Source: Alphaproteobacteria bacterium
Lineage (GTDB): Bacteria; Pseudomonadota; Alphaproteobacteria; Micropepsales; Micropepsaceae
NCBI GenBank assembly: GCA_028869355.1
Contig: JAGWSK010000548.1
Span: 1-20,780 of the forward strand
Length of the DNA: 20,780 nt
Reading direction: 5' to 3'
Shown piece after piece: positions 7,018 through 14,412 of the stretch. The notes beneath the pieces were generated by a model. It made no database searches. It saw only the letters and a program-made list of their open reading frames with translations, and was not told the origin of the DNA. Position 1 is the stretch's first letter; each line of letters begins with the position of its first letter. Made by a program: the position numbers and the translations under genes.

Positions 7018-7890
7018 ATGGCAGCGAAGGTTGATGAACTCGACTTTTCCAAACTTCGCGCCTTCGATCTCGTGGTAAAGCACGGCACCCTGCAGGTTGT
7101 TGCTGCGCGGCTGAATTTGACCGTGTCAGCGGTGTCCACCCAGATCAAACGGCTGGAAGAAATCCTCGGCGTCGAGCTGTTTCGCCGGACGCCGGGCAGG
7201 CTCACGATCACGCCCGCCGGCGAGCGGTTCGCCTCTGATGCCCGCGATCTTCTCGATATGGGTGAGCGAGCCCTAACCCGGCTCAGTGAGCAAACTGCGC
7301 ATTCTGGCCACGTCAATCTGTCCCTCGGCGCCGATTACGCGTGGCTGTTCATGCCCAAGATCGACACTTTTTCGGCGCGCCATCCCAACATGACGACAAC
7401 GATTCGTATCCATCGTGGCACTGAAGCCATGACAGCGCTGCAGAAGGGCCAGGTCGACTTCTGTATCGGCACCTTCCTGCGCCGCCCGCGCGGCGTGCGC
7501 ATCAGACCGGTCGTAACCTCAACAATGTCGATTATCTACAAGGGGCGCGAGTTCGAGCAGATCGCATCGCCATTTGCACCGATACGCTACCGCGTCATTA
7601 TTGCGCCCCGGAGCGCCACAGTTCGCGCCAGGGTCGAGAAATGGCAACAGCTCAAGGACAAAGTCAGCGTTCTCGAATGTCCAACTTGTCATACCGCCGT
7701 CGATCTGGTGAGACGCGGATCTGGTCCAGCCATCGTGCACACTCTGTGTCTCAGCCAGGCCGAAAAGAACGGTATTCACGCCACGGATCTGGGTAAAACC
7801 TTTGGTGTCGAGCAGTATGTGATCGCCTATAAGGCCAGCACGTTGAAGCAGCGGGTCATGGACGATTTGCTCGACTGGCTGCTGCATTGA
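7018..7890 (+). CDS. LysR-family transcriptional regulator
   Basis: A 290-residue regulator. Residues 10-70 are the winged helix-turn-helix (FSKLRAFDLVVKHGTLQVVA, then LNLTVSAVSTQIKRLEEILG and VELFRRTPGRLTITPAGE). Residues 92-285 are a LysR_substrate domain that starts at HVNLSLGADYAW. GGGAAA upstream of the ATG serves as a weak ribosome site. A cysteine pair in CPTCHTAVDLV (about 221-224) lies in the effector domain and might respond to metal or redox state, but may be incidental. The gene is divergent from the signal-less substrate-binding-protein gene, whose ligand or product may be the co-inducer. The family is certain; target and effector are inferred. Confidence 0.93.
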   Translation: MAAKVDELDFSKLRAFDLVVKHGTLQVVAARLNLTVSAVSTQIKRLEEILGVELFRRTPGRLTITPAGERFASDARDLLDMGERALTRLSEQTAHSGHVNLSLGADYAWLFMPKIDTFSARHPNMTTTIRIHRGTEAMTALQKGQVDFCIGTFLRRPRGVRIRPVVTSTMSIIYKGREFEQIASPFAPIRYRVIIAPRSATVRARVEKWQQLKDKVSVLECPTCHTAVDLVRRGSGPAIVHTLCLSQAEKNGIHATDLGKTFGVEQYVIAYKASTLKQRVMDDLLDWLLH

Positions 7891-7952
7891 TACGCGCAGG
7901 CGGCGGAGCAAACCCACAGTTCGCGCACGCGTGACCAGCCGCGCGAGGAGTC

Positions 7953-8246
7953 CTACATCGGCGGCCCGACGGTAATGCGATAGGGCCGGATCTCGACGCT
8001 TTGGAACAGGCCCGCCGTGACATAGGGATCATTGCGCGAGAACTCCTCAACCGCGCGCCGATCCGGGGCTTCGACGATCAGCAGCGACCCGGCCATGTTG
8101 CCCTGCTCGTCAAGATAGGGGCCGCCCAGTTTCACCTTCACAAGTGTCTGTCCGCCATTTGCATAGGTGAGATGGGATTGTCGGGTTGCCATGCGCAGCG
8201 CAAGACTGTCGGGCTTGTCGATGCAGGAAATCGCAAACAGAGCCAT
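7953..8246 (-). CDS. YciI-like protein
   Basis: A 97-residue protein beginning MALFAISCIDKPDSLALRMA. The ATG at 8246 has GAGGG just upstream, embedded in the end of the COG0523 gene; a longer reading into that gene is rejected. YciI-fold marks are H25 (RQSHLTY), LGGPYLDEQGNMAGSLLIVE (40-59) and D73 in NDPYVTAGLF, the His and Asp of the putative active site. Members are small ferredoxin-like-fold proteins, some shown to be hydrolases, dehalogenases or accessory enzymes. It starts 7 nt after the stop of the metallochaperone gene and so is probably co-transcribed. The specific function is unknown. Confidence 0.85.
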   Translation of the reverse strand: MALFAISCIDKPDSLALRMATRQSHLTYANGGQTLVKVKLGGPYLDEQGNMAGSLLIVEAPDRRAVEEFSRNDPYVTAGLFQSVEIRPYRITVGPPM

Positions 8247-8253
8247 TTTGCCC

Positions 8254-9273
8254 TCAGATTTCAGCGGCGCAGGACTCAAATCCGGCCTTGAGTTCGGCGC
8301 GATCGAGATTGCGTCCAATGAACACCAGCCGGGAATAGCGCTCCTCATCCGGCCGCCATTCCCTTTGCAGGTCTCCTTCCAGGATCATATGCACGGCCTG
8401 GAAAACCAAACGGCGGTTATTGTCCTTGACGTCGATGATGCCTTTGGCGCGCAGGATGTCCTGACCGCGGTTCTTGCACAGCGCCGTCAGCCAGCGCGCG
8501 ACTTTGCGGCGATCCATCGGCTGGTGCAGCGACAGCGAAATGCTCTTCACTTCGTCGTCGTGCAGGGGCGCTTCGTGATCGTGGCAGTCCTCGCCATGCA
8601 CATGCCCGGCTTCGCCATGCGGCGGATTGAGGAAGTGCGGCTCGAGATCGACAATCCGGGCGAGATCGAAACCGCCACGCCCGAGTATTGCTGTGAGATC
8701 AACCTCGGCCCGTTGCGCCCGGTGAATGGGTGCGATCGCATTGATTGCGTGGATTCTCGTTTCGACTTCGCGTAATTCGGCATCGGAAACGAGGTCGGTC
8801 TTGTTCAGGATGATCTGATCGGCAAACGCAATCTGCTCCCGAGCCTCGCGGCTGTCGGCAAGCCGCAACCCGATATGTTTGGCGTCGACGACGGTCGTCA
8901 CCGAATCAAGTTCGGTCAGCGACCTCAGATGGCCGTCGACAAAGAATGTCTGCGCCACAGGCCCGGGATCGGCAAGTCCGGTGGTTTCGACCATGATCGC
9001 ATCGAAACTGCGGTCCTTGGCTAGCAGTCCATGCACGGTCTTGATCAGATCGCCGCGGATGGTGCAGCAGATGCAGCCATTGTTCATCTCGAACAGCTCT
9101 TCGTCGCTGTTGAGGATAAGGTCGCCGTCAATCCCGATCTCGCCGAATTCGTTGACGATGACGGCATAACGCCGGCCGTGCTGCTGTGACAAAATCCGGT
9201 TGAGAAGCGTGGTTTTGCCGGCTCCAAGAAAACCGGTGAGCACGGTGACGGGAATTCGGTTTACGGTGGTCAT
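8254..9273 (-). CDS. COG0523 (CobW/ZNG1-like) metal-chaperone GTPase
   Basis: A 339-residue G3E GTPase. Walker A is GFLGAGKT (14-21), the metal-binding CxCC is GCICC with C67, C69 and C70, ETTGLADP (96-103) follows the switch region, and NKTD (157-160) gives guanine specificity. A His/Asp-rich loop at 219-238 (HGEAGHVHGEDCHDHEAPLH) joins the GTPase domain to the CobW C-terminal domain (about 243-335). COG0523 proteins deliver Zn2+ or other metals to client enzymes at GTP cost; the His loop suits zinc. It is the first gene of a two-gene unit with the YciI-like gene and is divergent from pcaF over 51 bp. The other metal genes in the window support a role in metal allocation. The client is not evident. 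Confidence 0.92.
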   Translation of the reverse strand: MTTVNRIPVTVLTGFLGAGKTTLLNRILSQQHGRRYAVIVNEFGEIGIDGDLILNSDEELFEMNNGCICCTIRGDLIKTVHGLLAKDRSFDAIMVETTGLADPGPVAQTFFVDGHLRSLTELDSVTTVVDAKHIGLRLADSREAREQIAFADQIILNKTDLVSDAELREVETRIHAINAIAPIHRAQRAEVDLTAILGRGGFDLARIVDLEPHFLNPPHGEAGHVHGEDCHDHEAPLHDDEVKSISLSLHQPMDRRKVARWLTALCKNRGQDILRAKGIIDVKDNNRRLVFQAVHMILEGDLQREWRPDEERYSRLVFIGRNLDRAELKAGFESCAAEI

Positions 9274-9324
9274 GCGGTTCTTCTAGAACGTCGGTTTCCT
9301 GGACACCAGCGTGAAGGAGGGTGG

Positions 9325-10539
9325 ATGCCAGCTTTGCGAGAAGCCTATATCTGCGACGCCGTGCGCACCCCGATCGGCCGCTTCGGCGGGGCGTTGGCAC
9401 ATACGCGCACGGACGATCTCGCCGCCACACCGTTGGACGCGCTTAAGCTCCGCAATACCGATGCCGATTGGGGTGCTCTGGACGAGGTCATGCTCGGCTG
9501 CGCCAATCAGGCGGGGGAAGACAACCGCAATGTCGCGCGGATGGCGCTTTTGTTGGCGGAATTTCCCGATCGCATCCCAGGCGTAACCGTCAACCGGTTA
9601 TGTGCCTCCGGGCTGGAAGCGGTCGGCGCGGTCGCGCGGGCGATCCGCGCCGGCGAGGCAGAATTTGCCATCGCCGGCGGAGTCGAATCCATGACCCGCG
9701 CGCCGCTGGTGATGGCAAAGGCAGAGAAGTCGTTTCAGCGCAGCGCAGAGGTGTTTGACACCACGATTGGATGGCGCTTTGTCAATCCGATGCTGAAGGC
9801 GCAATACGGCACCGATTCCATGCCGGAGACGGCCGAAAATGTCGCCGCGCAGTATCAGATCACCCGCGCGGATCAGGACGCATTTGCGCTGCGCAGCCAG
9901 CAGCGCGCAGGCCGCGCGATCCAAACCGGTTTCTTCGCCGAAGAGATCGTACCGGTCCACACCAGGGACATGGCCGGCAAGCCGGTCACGGTGAAGCAGG
10001 ACGAGCATCCACGCCCGCAAACGACCCTGGAGGACCTTGCGCGTCTGAAGGCGCCGTTCCGCGAAAACGGCACCGTGACCGCTGGAAATGCCTCCGGGAT
10101 CAACGACGGAGCCGCGGCAATCATTCTCGCCTCCGAGACCGCATTGAAAAAACACGGGCTGAGGCCGCGTGCGCGCGTTCTCGGAATGGCGGCCGCAGGC
10201 GTGGCGCCACGCGTGATGGGCATTGGGCCGGTGCCCGCAACGGAAAAGTTGCTGGCGCGTCTCGACCTCAAGATTTCCGCCTTCGACGTCATTGAACTCA
10301 ACGAGGCATTCGCCAGCCAGGCGCTCGCAGTACTGCGCTCCCTCGGCGTGCCGGAGGATGCGGAAAAAGTTAATCCCAACGGCGGCGCGATTGCTTTGGG
10401 CCATCCTCTCGGAATGAGCGGCGCGCGCCTCGTGCTGACCGCCGTACACCAACTGGAAAAAACCGCGGCCAGACGCGGGCTGGTAACGCTTTGTGTGGGC
10501 GTCGGGCAGGGCGTTTCCCTCGCTCTGGAAAGGGTTTAG
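9325..10539 (+). CDS. pcaF: 3-oxoadipyl-CoA thiolase (beta-ketoadipyl-CoA thiolase)
   Basis: A 404-residue thiolase that matches PcaF/PaaJ over its whole length (ICDAVRTPIGRFGGALAHTR, GCANQAGEDNRNVARMALLL, NRLCASG, ADQDAFALRSQQ, NPNGGAIALGHPLGMSG). Catalytic residues are Cys93 (acyl acceptor), His360 and Cys390 (CVGVGQG). It cleaves 3-oxoadipyl-CoA to succinyl-CoA and acetyl-CoA at the end of the beta-ketoadipate (protocatechuate/catechol) or phenylacetate pathways, in the cytosol. The ATG follows a strong AAGGAGGG site. No pcaIJ, pcaDC or paa gene is beside it, so its pathway partners must lie elsewhere. A broader acetyl-CoA acyltransferase role is possible but less likely. Confidence 0.93.
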   Translation: MPALREAYICDAVRTPIGRFGGALAHTRTDDLAATPLDALKLRNTDADWGALDEVMLGCANQAGEDNRNVARMALLLAEFPDRIPGVTVNRLCASGLEAVGAVARAIRAGEAEFAIAGGVESMTRAPLVMAKAEKSFQRSAEVFDTTIGWRFVNPMLKAQYGTDSMPETAENVAAQYQITRADQDAFALRSQQRAGRAIQTGFFAEEIVPVHTRDMAGKPVTVKQDEHPRPQTTLEDLARLKAPFRENGTVTAGNASGINDGAAAIILASETALKKHGLRPRARVLGMAAAGVAPRVMGIGPVPATEKLLARLDLKISAFDVIELNEAFASQALAVLRSLGVPEDAEKVNPNGGAIALGHPLGMSGARLVLTAVHQLEKTAARRGLVTLCVGVGQGVSLALERV

Positions 10540-10635
10540 CCGAGACGGTTCCCCCGGTTCCCGACGCGGATGCATCCCGCGGACCGGCTGTGCGTTTTTG
10601 GCGTGGCGATCGCGGCAAGGCACGGCATAAGCGGC

Positions 10636-11007
10636 ATGGATTATTTCATCGAGCGCCTGGTGGACGGACTGACGCTCGGCGTCACCTGTGCGGTTTGCAT
10701 GGGAATCTGTGGTGCCTTGGTCGGAATGAGTCTGGCACATCATTGGCAGCCGGCGCGCAGACTGGTGCCATATGGGCTGGTGCTCGGCCTGCTTCCCGGC
10801 TATGCGCTGTTCGGCAGCGATCTCTTCTCCGCGACTGGATTGGTCATCGACACATATTTTATTCTGATGGCAGCGCTGCTTGCCTATCACTGCGCTCTCG
10901 CGCGCCTGCTGGTCCGGCAATATCCGTGGATGTACCGGCGATTTCTGTTCTTCGGCTGGCGACGTGTACGTACGGTAGGTGGTCAGCCACCCGCGGTGAT
11001 CGGATAA
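10636..11007 (+). CDS. Small DUF6867-like integral membrane protein
   Basis: A 123-residue reading from ATG 10636 (MDYFIERLVDGLTLG); an in-frame ATG at 10570 would add 22 residues and cannot be excluded. Three hydrophobic helices lie at about 10-34, 42-62 and 68-92, followed by the tail RQYPWMYRRFLFFGWRR. That tail and the W-x-P between helices 1 and 2 resemble DUF6867, a family I associate with branched-chain amino acid ABC transporter loci in Bradyrhizobium; no such transporter is here. The 3' end overlaps the convergent DedA-rhodanese gene by 25 nt. Function unknown. Confidence 0.65.
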   Translation: MDYFIERLVDGLTLGVTCAVCMGICGALVGMSLAHHWQPARRLVPYGLVLGLLPGYALFGSDLFSATGLVIDTYFILMAALLAYHCALARLLVRQYPWMYRRFLFFGWRRVRTVGGQPPAVIG

Positions 11008-11912
11008 CCCGCCTTCGACCACGCTTCAATGCCGCCCAGCAATGGACGAATGGTCCTGAATCCCGCCCGCTTGAGATGTTGCGCCGCCACCGCTGCGGCG
11101 GCTTCATTGGGGCAGGCGCAGTAAATCACAATCTGCGTGTCGTGCGGGTATTGCGTCATTGCCGAGTCGATGTCGGAGGGATGCGCGAAGTGGGCGCCGG
11201 GTATGATTCCATCACGCAACCGGGCATCGGCCGGCCGGACATCGAGAATGACCGGACTCTTTCCATCGTGGATCATTTCCGCGAGCTCGGCCACCGTGAT
11301 CCGGTCCATGCGCAACTGCCGGACAAAGTTCCACCGTTTGATCCAACGCACGGCGATATAGAGGGCAATGACGCCAACCAGCAGCACGCCGCCATAATGA
11401 CCCAACTGCGCCAGCGTGATCAGGATGGAATCCACGGCATCGTGAAATATCCGTCCAAGGAGGACTGGAAAGGCGACAAAGGCGAGCCCGCCGAGAGCGT
11501 CGAGCATAAGAAAAACCGGCATCGAAAGGCCGGTGATGCCCGCCATGGCCACCGTCACCAGTCCGAGTCCGGGAAGAAATTTGACGAACAGCAGCGCGCT
11601 GGGACCGACACGGCTGAATATGCTCTCCGTCTGCTGGACGCAGGAATCGGGCGATAACGAAATCTGGCACAGAGTCGCCAGCACTTTCCGGCCCCAGCGT
11701 TTGCCCGCGACGTACCAGCCGGCGTCCGCCACAATGGAGGCGGCAGCCGCGGCGAGGACGGTCGGGATGATGCCGGTGCCCGAAAGCGTCAATGCGCCCG
11801 CAACGATCAGCAGCGGCCACGACGGCAGTGGCATTCCGCCCTGCTCGAGCAGGACGTTCAGGAACACTGCCAGCAGCCCGAATTCACCGATGAGAGCCGC
11901 GAAATGTTGCAT
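10983..11912 (-). CDS. DedA/SNARE-associated (VTT) membrane protein fused to a rhodanese domain
   Basis: A 309-residue fusion. Residues 1-190 are a DedA/VTT membrane domain with the typical LEQGGMPLPSWPLLIVAGAL (22-41), ADAGWYVAGKRWGRK (62-76) and FVKFLPGLGLV (109-119). Residues 203-306 are a rhodanese domain with VILDVRP (221-227), GIIPGAHFAHP (235-245) and active-site Cys265 in IVIYCACPNEAAAA. DedA proteins include lipid carriers and scramblases (UptA/PopT for undecaprenyl phosphate); rhodaneses move sulfane sulfur. The fusion places the sulfur-transfer domain at the membrane. The gene starts 5 nt behind the TetR stop, so the two form an operon divergent from azoR. What the fusion transports or detoxifies is unknown. 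Confidence 0.9.
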   Translation of the reverse strand: MQHFAALIGEFGLLAVFLNVLLEQGGMPLPSWPLLIVAGALTLSGTGIIPTVLAAAAASIVADAGWYVAGKRWGRKVLATLCQISLSPDSCVQQTESIFSRVGPSALLFVKFLPGLGLVTVAMAGITGLSMPVFLMLDALGGLAFVAFPVLLGRIFHDAVDSILITLAQLGHYGGVLLVGVIALYIAVRWIKRWNFVRQLRMDRITVAELAEMIHDGKSPVILDVRPADARLRDGIIPGAHFAHPSDIDSAMTQYPHDTQIVIYCACPNEAAAAVAAQHLKRAGFRTIRPLLGGIEAWSKAGYPITAGG

Positions 11913-11917
11913 TGCCG

Positions 11918-12532
11918 TCAGTCCGGCGCCTTCGAATTGAGCAGCATGCGGAACAGTTCCGGCATGCGGTGACAGGGACCTTCGCGTCCCATGCTCTGCA
12001 TGTTCACGCGTGCGCCCTCCAGCAGCAGGAATATCTCATCCGCCAGTTTCTCCGGGCCGCTGAAACCGGCATTTCGGCACAATCTCGCGATGTGGTCGCG
12101 CTGCGAGATTTTGTGGCGCTCGATGACCTCGCGCGCAGGGTGATCCTTTTCCGGAATCTCGACCGCAGCGTTGGCGAAGGCGCAGCCCCGATTGGCCGGA
12201 TCGGCCATGCCTTCGCAGAGATGCTGCAACCATGTTTCAAGCTGTTTGCGCGCGTCACGTGGATGCGCCCGCCCTACCTGCTCCCAAAACGCATCGGCTT
12301 CGTCCGCCAGCAGCCGAAGATATTCCGCGACCAACCGGTCCTTGGATTCAAAATGGCGGTAGAGCGTCATCTTGTTGGTGTCCGCGGCGGCGGCAATCTC
12401 ATCGACGCTCACCGCGCGGATACCGCGGGCGTAAAACAGCTCTCTCGCGGCGGCGAGAATCCTGTCCCGCGGGGGCAGATCTGCCGCCGGGCGGCGGGAA
12501 TGCTGGGGCGGGGCAGTTTTGGCCCTTGACAT
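11918..12532 (-). CDS. TetR-family transcriptional repressor
   Basis: A 204-residue regulator. Residues 22-72 form the TetR helix-turn-helix (RDRILAAARELFYARGIRAV, then DEIAAAADTNKMTLYRHFES). The rest is the ligand domain, with RGCAFANAAVEIPEKDHPA at 115-133, a common TetR C-terminal motif. Four cysteines (106, 117, 152, 187) could make it redox- or electrophile-responsive, as in NemR, but this is speculation. The start codon ends two bases from the first of two matching palindromes, so autorepression is likely. The gene is co-transcribed with the DedA-rhodanese gene and divergent from azoR, its obvious target. Confidence 0.92.
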   Translation of the reverse strand: MSRAKTAPPQHSRRPAADLPPRDRILAAARELFYARGIRAVSVDEIAAAADTNKMTLYRHFESKDRLVAEYLRLLADEADAFWEQVGRAHPRDARKQLETWLQHLCEGMADPANRGCAFANAAVEIPEKDHPAREVIERHKISQRDHIARLCRNAGFSGPEKLADEIFLLLEGARVNMQSMGREGPCHRMPELFRMLLNSKAPD

Positions 12533-12533
12533 G

Positions 12534-12547
12534 TTACTGACCAGTAA
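12534..12547. promoter_or_regulatory. TetR operator 1 (proximal to the repressor gene)
   Basis: TTACTG-AC-CAGTAA is a perfect 6-2-6 palindrome that almost touches the TetR start codon. It shares the core TTACT-N4-AGTAA with a second site whose centre is 28 bp away. Paired sites in the tetR/azoR spacer fit an operator controlling both directions. Confidence 0.7.
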
Positions 12548-12558
12548 GTACCTATTCC

Positions 12559-12578
12559 CTGTTACTACTTAGTAACAG
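12559..12578. promoter_or_regulatory. TetR operator 2 (proximal to azoR)
   Basis: CTGTTACT (12559-12566) and AGTAACAG (12571-12578) are exact reverse complements around ACTT. The core is again TTACT-N4-AGTAA, matching operator 1. It lies 50-70 bp upstream of the azoR start, where it would cover the promoter. Confidence 0.75.
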
Positions 12579-12627
12579 ATTGCGCGATTCAAGTCCACGG
12601 TCGACTGCGCCCAACGGAGATAAGGCC

Positions 12628-13248
12628 ATGATAAATCTTCTGTTTGTAAGTTCGAGTCTGTCCGGCGAGGATTCCAGGTCGGAGCGGGTTGCGCGTGAGC
12701 TGATCGCGGCGCTGGGCCAAACCCGGATTTATGAGCGCCGGCTTGGCGATGGGTCGATTCCCCACCTGAGCGGGGAATATCTGCAGGCGATCATGACCGC
12801 GCCGGGTAATCGGACACCGCGCCAGTATTCGCTGGCCAAACGAGGCGAGGCCTATATCGAAGATGTCGAGGCCGCGGATGCGATCGTAATCGCGGCGCCG
12901 ATGTACAATTTCTCCATTCCGTCCACGCTCAAAGCCTGGCTCGATCATATCACCCAGGCAGGCCGAACGTTCCGTTACACGGCTGAGGGCCGCCCCGAGG
13001 GTCTTCTGAAGGACAAGAAGGTCTATGTCGTCGCCTCCCGTGGCGGCATCTACACCGGCGAAAGTCCGGTGAAACCACTGGATTTTCAGGAACCCTATCT
13101 CCGGCACATGCTGGGCTTTATCGGTTTGACGGATGTGAGCTTCGTGCATGTCGAAGGGCAGAGGATCAGCCCCGCTGCGGCCGAAGCCGGATTGAACAAG
13201 GCCCGTCAGACCATCGCGCAAATTGCACCGCTTGCCCAGGCTGCTTGA
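12628..13248 (+). CDS. azoR: FMN-dependent NADH:quinone/azo reductase (AzoR family)
   Basis: A 206-residue flavodoxin-like reductase, the usual AzoR length. It opens INLLFVSSSLSGEDSRS, where the Ser run binds FMN phosphate; PMYNFSIPSTLKAWLDHI (91-108) is the AzoR signature contacting the isoalloxazine, and SRGG (137-140) closes the FMN site. The enzyme reduces quinones, azo dyes or related electrophiles by two electrons with NAD(P)H. ATG 12628 has GGAGATAAGG just before it; an upstream ATG at 12580 overlaps the operator region and is rejected. Divergence from tetR and the paired operators imply induction by a quinone-like or electrophilic ligand. Confidence 0.92.
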   Translation: MINLLFVSSSLSGEDSRSERVARELIAALGQTRIYERRLGDGSIPHLSGEYLQAIMTAPGNRTPRQYSLAKRGEAYIEDVEAADAIVIAAPMYNFSIPSTLKAWLDHITQAGRTFRYTAEGRPEGLLKDKKVYVVASRGGIYTGESPVKPLDFQEPYLRHMLGFIGLTDVSFVHVEGQRISPAAAEAGLNKARQTIAQIAPLAQAA

Positions 13249-13291
13249 TCGGCTGAGCGGTTCGTGAGCCCTTGCGTTTAGCAAGGTGCTC

Positions 13292-13335
13292 TGGCCGGGG
13301 CGGAGCGTTCCCTCCCCCGCATTCCGCCCCGGCCA
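13292..13335 (+). terminator. Strong GC hairpin after azoR, possible terminator
   Basis: TGGCCGGGGCGGA (13292-13304) pairs perfectly with TCCGCCCCGGCCA (13323-13335), a 13-bp stem with an 18-nt loop, about 45 nt after the azoR stop. No proper U-tract follows (TCTTACAG), so it may be a transcript-stabilising or intergenic palindrome rather than a classical intrinsic terminator. A smaller CTTGC/GCAAG hairpin sits at 13271-13285. Confidence 0.5.
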
Positions 13336-13383
13336 TCTTACAGGGAATGTTACAGTCCGCCCGCAATTCGCGCGGATAGATAC

Positions 13384-14412
13384 ATGCCTGAACCCAACCC
13401 GCCGGAACTGTTCGGCGATGTCGCATTTCTGATTCGCGCCTATCAGCTATCGCAGATGCTCTCCGTTGCGGCGGCGCTCGATCTCGCGGATCGCATCCAT
13501 GACCATCCGCGTCCGGTAAATGAGCTTGCGGCCGAATGCGGTGCGCATCCGGCCATGTTGCTCCGGATGATTCGGACGCTCGCAGCGTTTGGCATATTCA
13601 GTGTGGATGCCGGCGGCGCGGTTCAGCACACGGCACGTTCGCGTCTGCTTCGCCGTGATGCGGTACCGACGTTGCATCACGCGGCACGCTACCGTGGCAT
13701 GCCCAGCGACTGGGCGGCCTGGGCCAATCTGGAACACACAATCCGAAGTGGCGAACCCTCGTTCGAAGCGATCTTCGGAGTCGCCAATTTCGAATATCTG
13801 AACCAGCACCCGGAGCAAGCCGAACTGTTCAACCGGTTCATGCAGCATAGTCCGGACGATCGTCAGAACGCGGTTGTGGAGGCGTATGACTTCTCCGCGG
13901 CGCGGACCATTGTCGATGTCGGCGGTGGAAATGGGGCGTTTTTGGCGGCCGTGCTCGCACGAAATCCTGATCTCCGGGGCGTGCTGCTCGATGAGCAGAG
14001 CGCCCTCGAGCAGGCGCCGGCGGTATTAGGGCCGCTAACGGCGCGCTGTGCAATTGAACCGGGAAACTTCTTCGCTCACATCCCTGAGCGGCGGGACATC
14101 TATGTTCTGTCCCAGATCCTGCACGACTGGAACGACGAACACTGTTTGCAGATGCTTGCGAATTGCAGGATCGCAATGCGCCCCGATTCGCGACTGCTGG
14201 TCATCGAGCGTGTGCTCACGGAAGATGGCGACCCGGCCAACTATCTTTCGGACATGGAGATGATGGTGCTGTTTCCAGGCGCGAAAGAACGTTCGCTTGA
14301 CGAGTACTCACGGATATTTGCCGCCGCAGGCCTCAACCCCGGCCGGCTGATCCGCACCCGATCACCGTTTTCGATTATCGAAACGACCCCAAGCCCTGTT
14401 CAGCGCTTCTGA
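13384..14412 (+). CDS. SAM-dependent O-methyltransferase (plant-type/ASMT-like class II)
   Basis: A 342-residue protein of the dimerising O-methyltransferase family. Residues 10-90 form the winged-helix dimerisation domain. SAM motif I is VDVGGGNGAFL (177-187). H247 in SQILHDWNDEHC is the general base position of ASMT, COMT and polyketide O-methyltransferases such as TcmN/CrtF relatives. LLVIERVLTEDG (271-282) is the following conserved strand. It would methylate a hydroxyl on a small aromatic or polyketide-like molecule. No other biosynthetic gene is adjacent, so the substrate is unknown. Start at ATG 13384 has only a weak upstream purine stretch (GCGGATAGATAC). Confidence 0.88.
   Translation: MPEPNPPELFGDVAFLIRAYQLSQMLSVAAALDLADRIHDHPRPVNELAAECGAHPAMLLRMIRTLAAFGIFSVDAGGAVQHTARSRLLRRDAVPTLHHAARYRGMPSDWAAWANLEHTIRSGEPSFEAIFGVANFEYLNQHPEQAELFNRFMQHSPDDRQNAVVEAYDFSAARTIVDVGGGNGAFLAAVLARNPDLRGVLLDEQSALEQAPAVLGPLTARCAIEPGNFFAHIPERRDIYVLSQILHDWNDEHCLQMLANCRIAMRPDSRLLVIERVLTEDGDPANYLSDMEMMVLFPGAKERSLDEYSRIFAAAGLNPGRLIRTRSPFSIIETTPSPVQRF

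Noticed and set aside
9598..11022. Long minus-strand open frame (474 codons) opposite pcaF and the DUF6867-like gene
   Set aside because: It is antisense to a full, motif-complete thiolase; composition is Arg/His-rich without domains. Long antisense frames are expected in GC-rich genes.
10491..11657. Plus-strand open frame of 388 codons across the DUF6867-like and DedA-rhodanese genes
   Set aside because: It shares bases with two better-supported genes in other frames and shows no recognisable domain or consistent hydrophobic pattern.
12580..12627. Longer N terminus for AzoR from ATG 12580
   Set aside because: It begins two bases after operator 2 and adds residues absent from AzoR; ATG 12628 has GGAGATAAGG upstream and the family N terminus.
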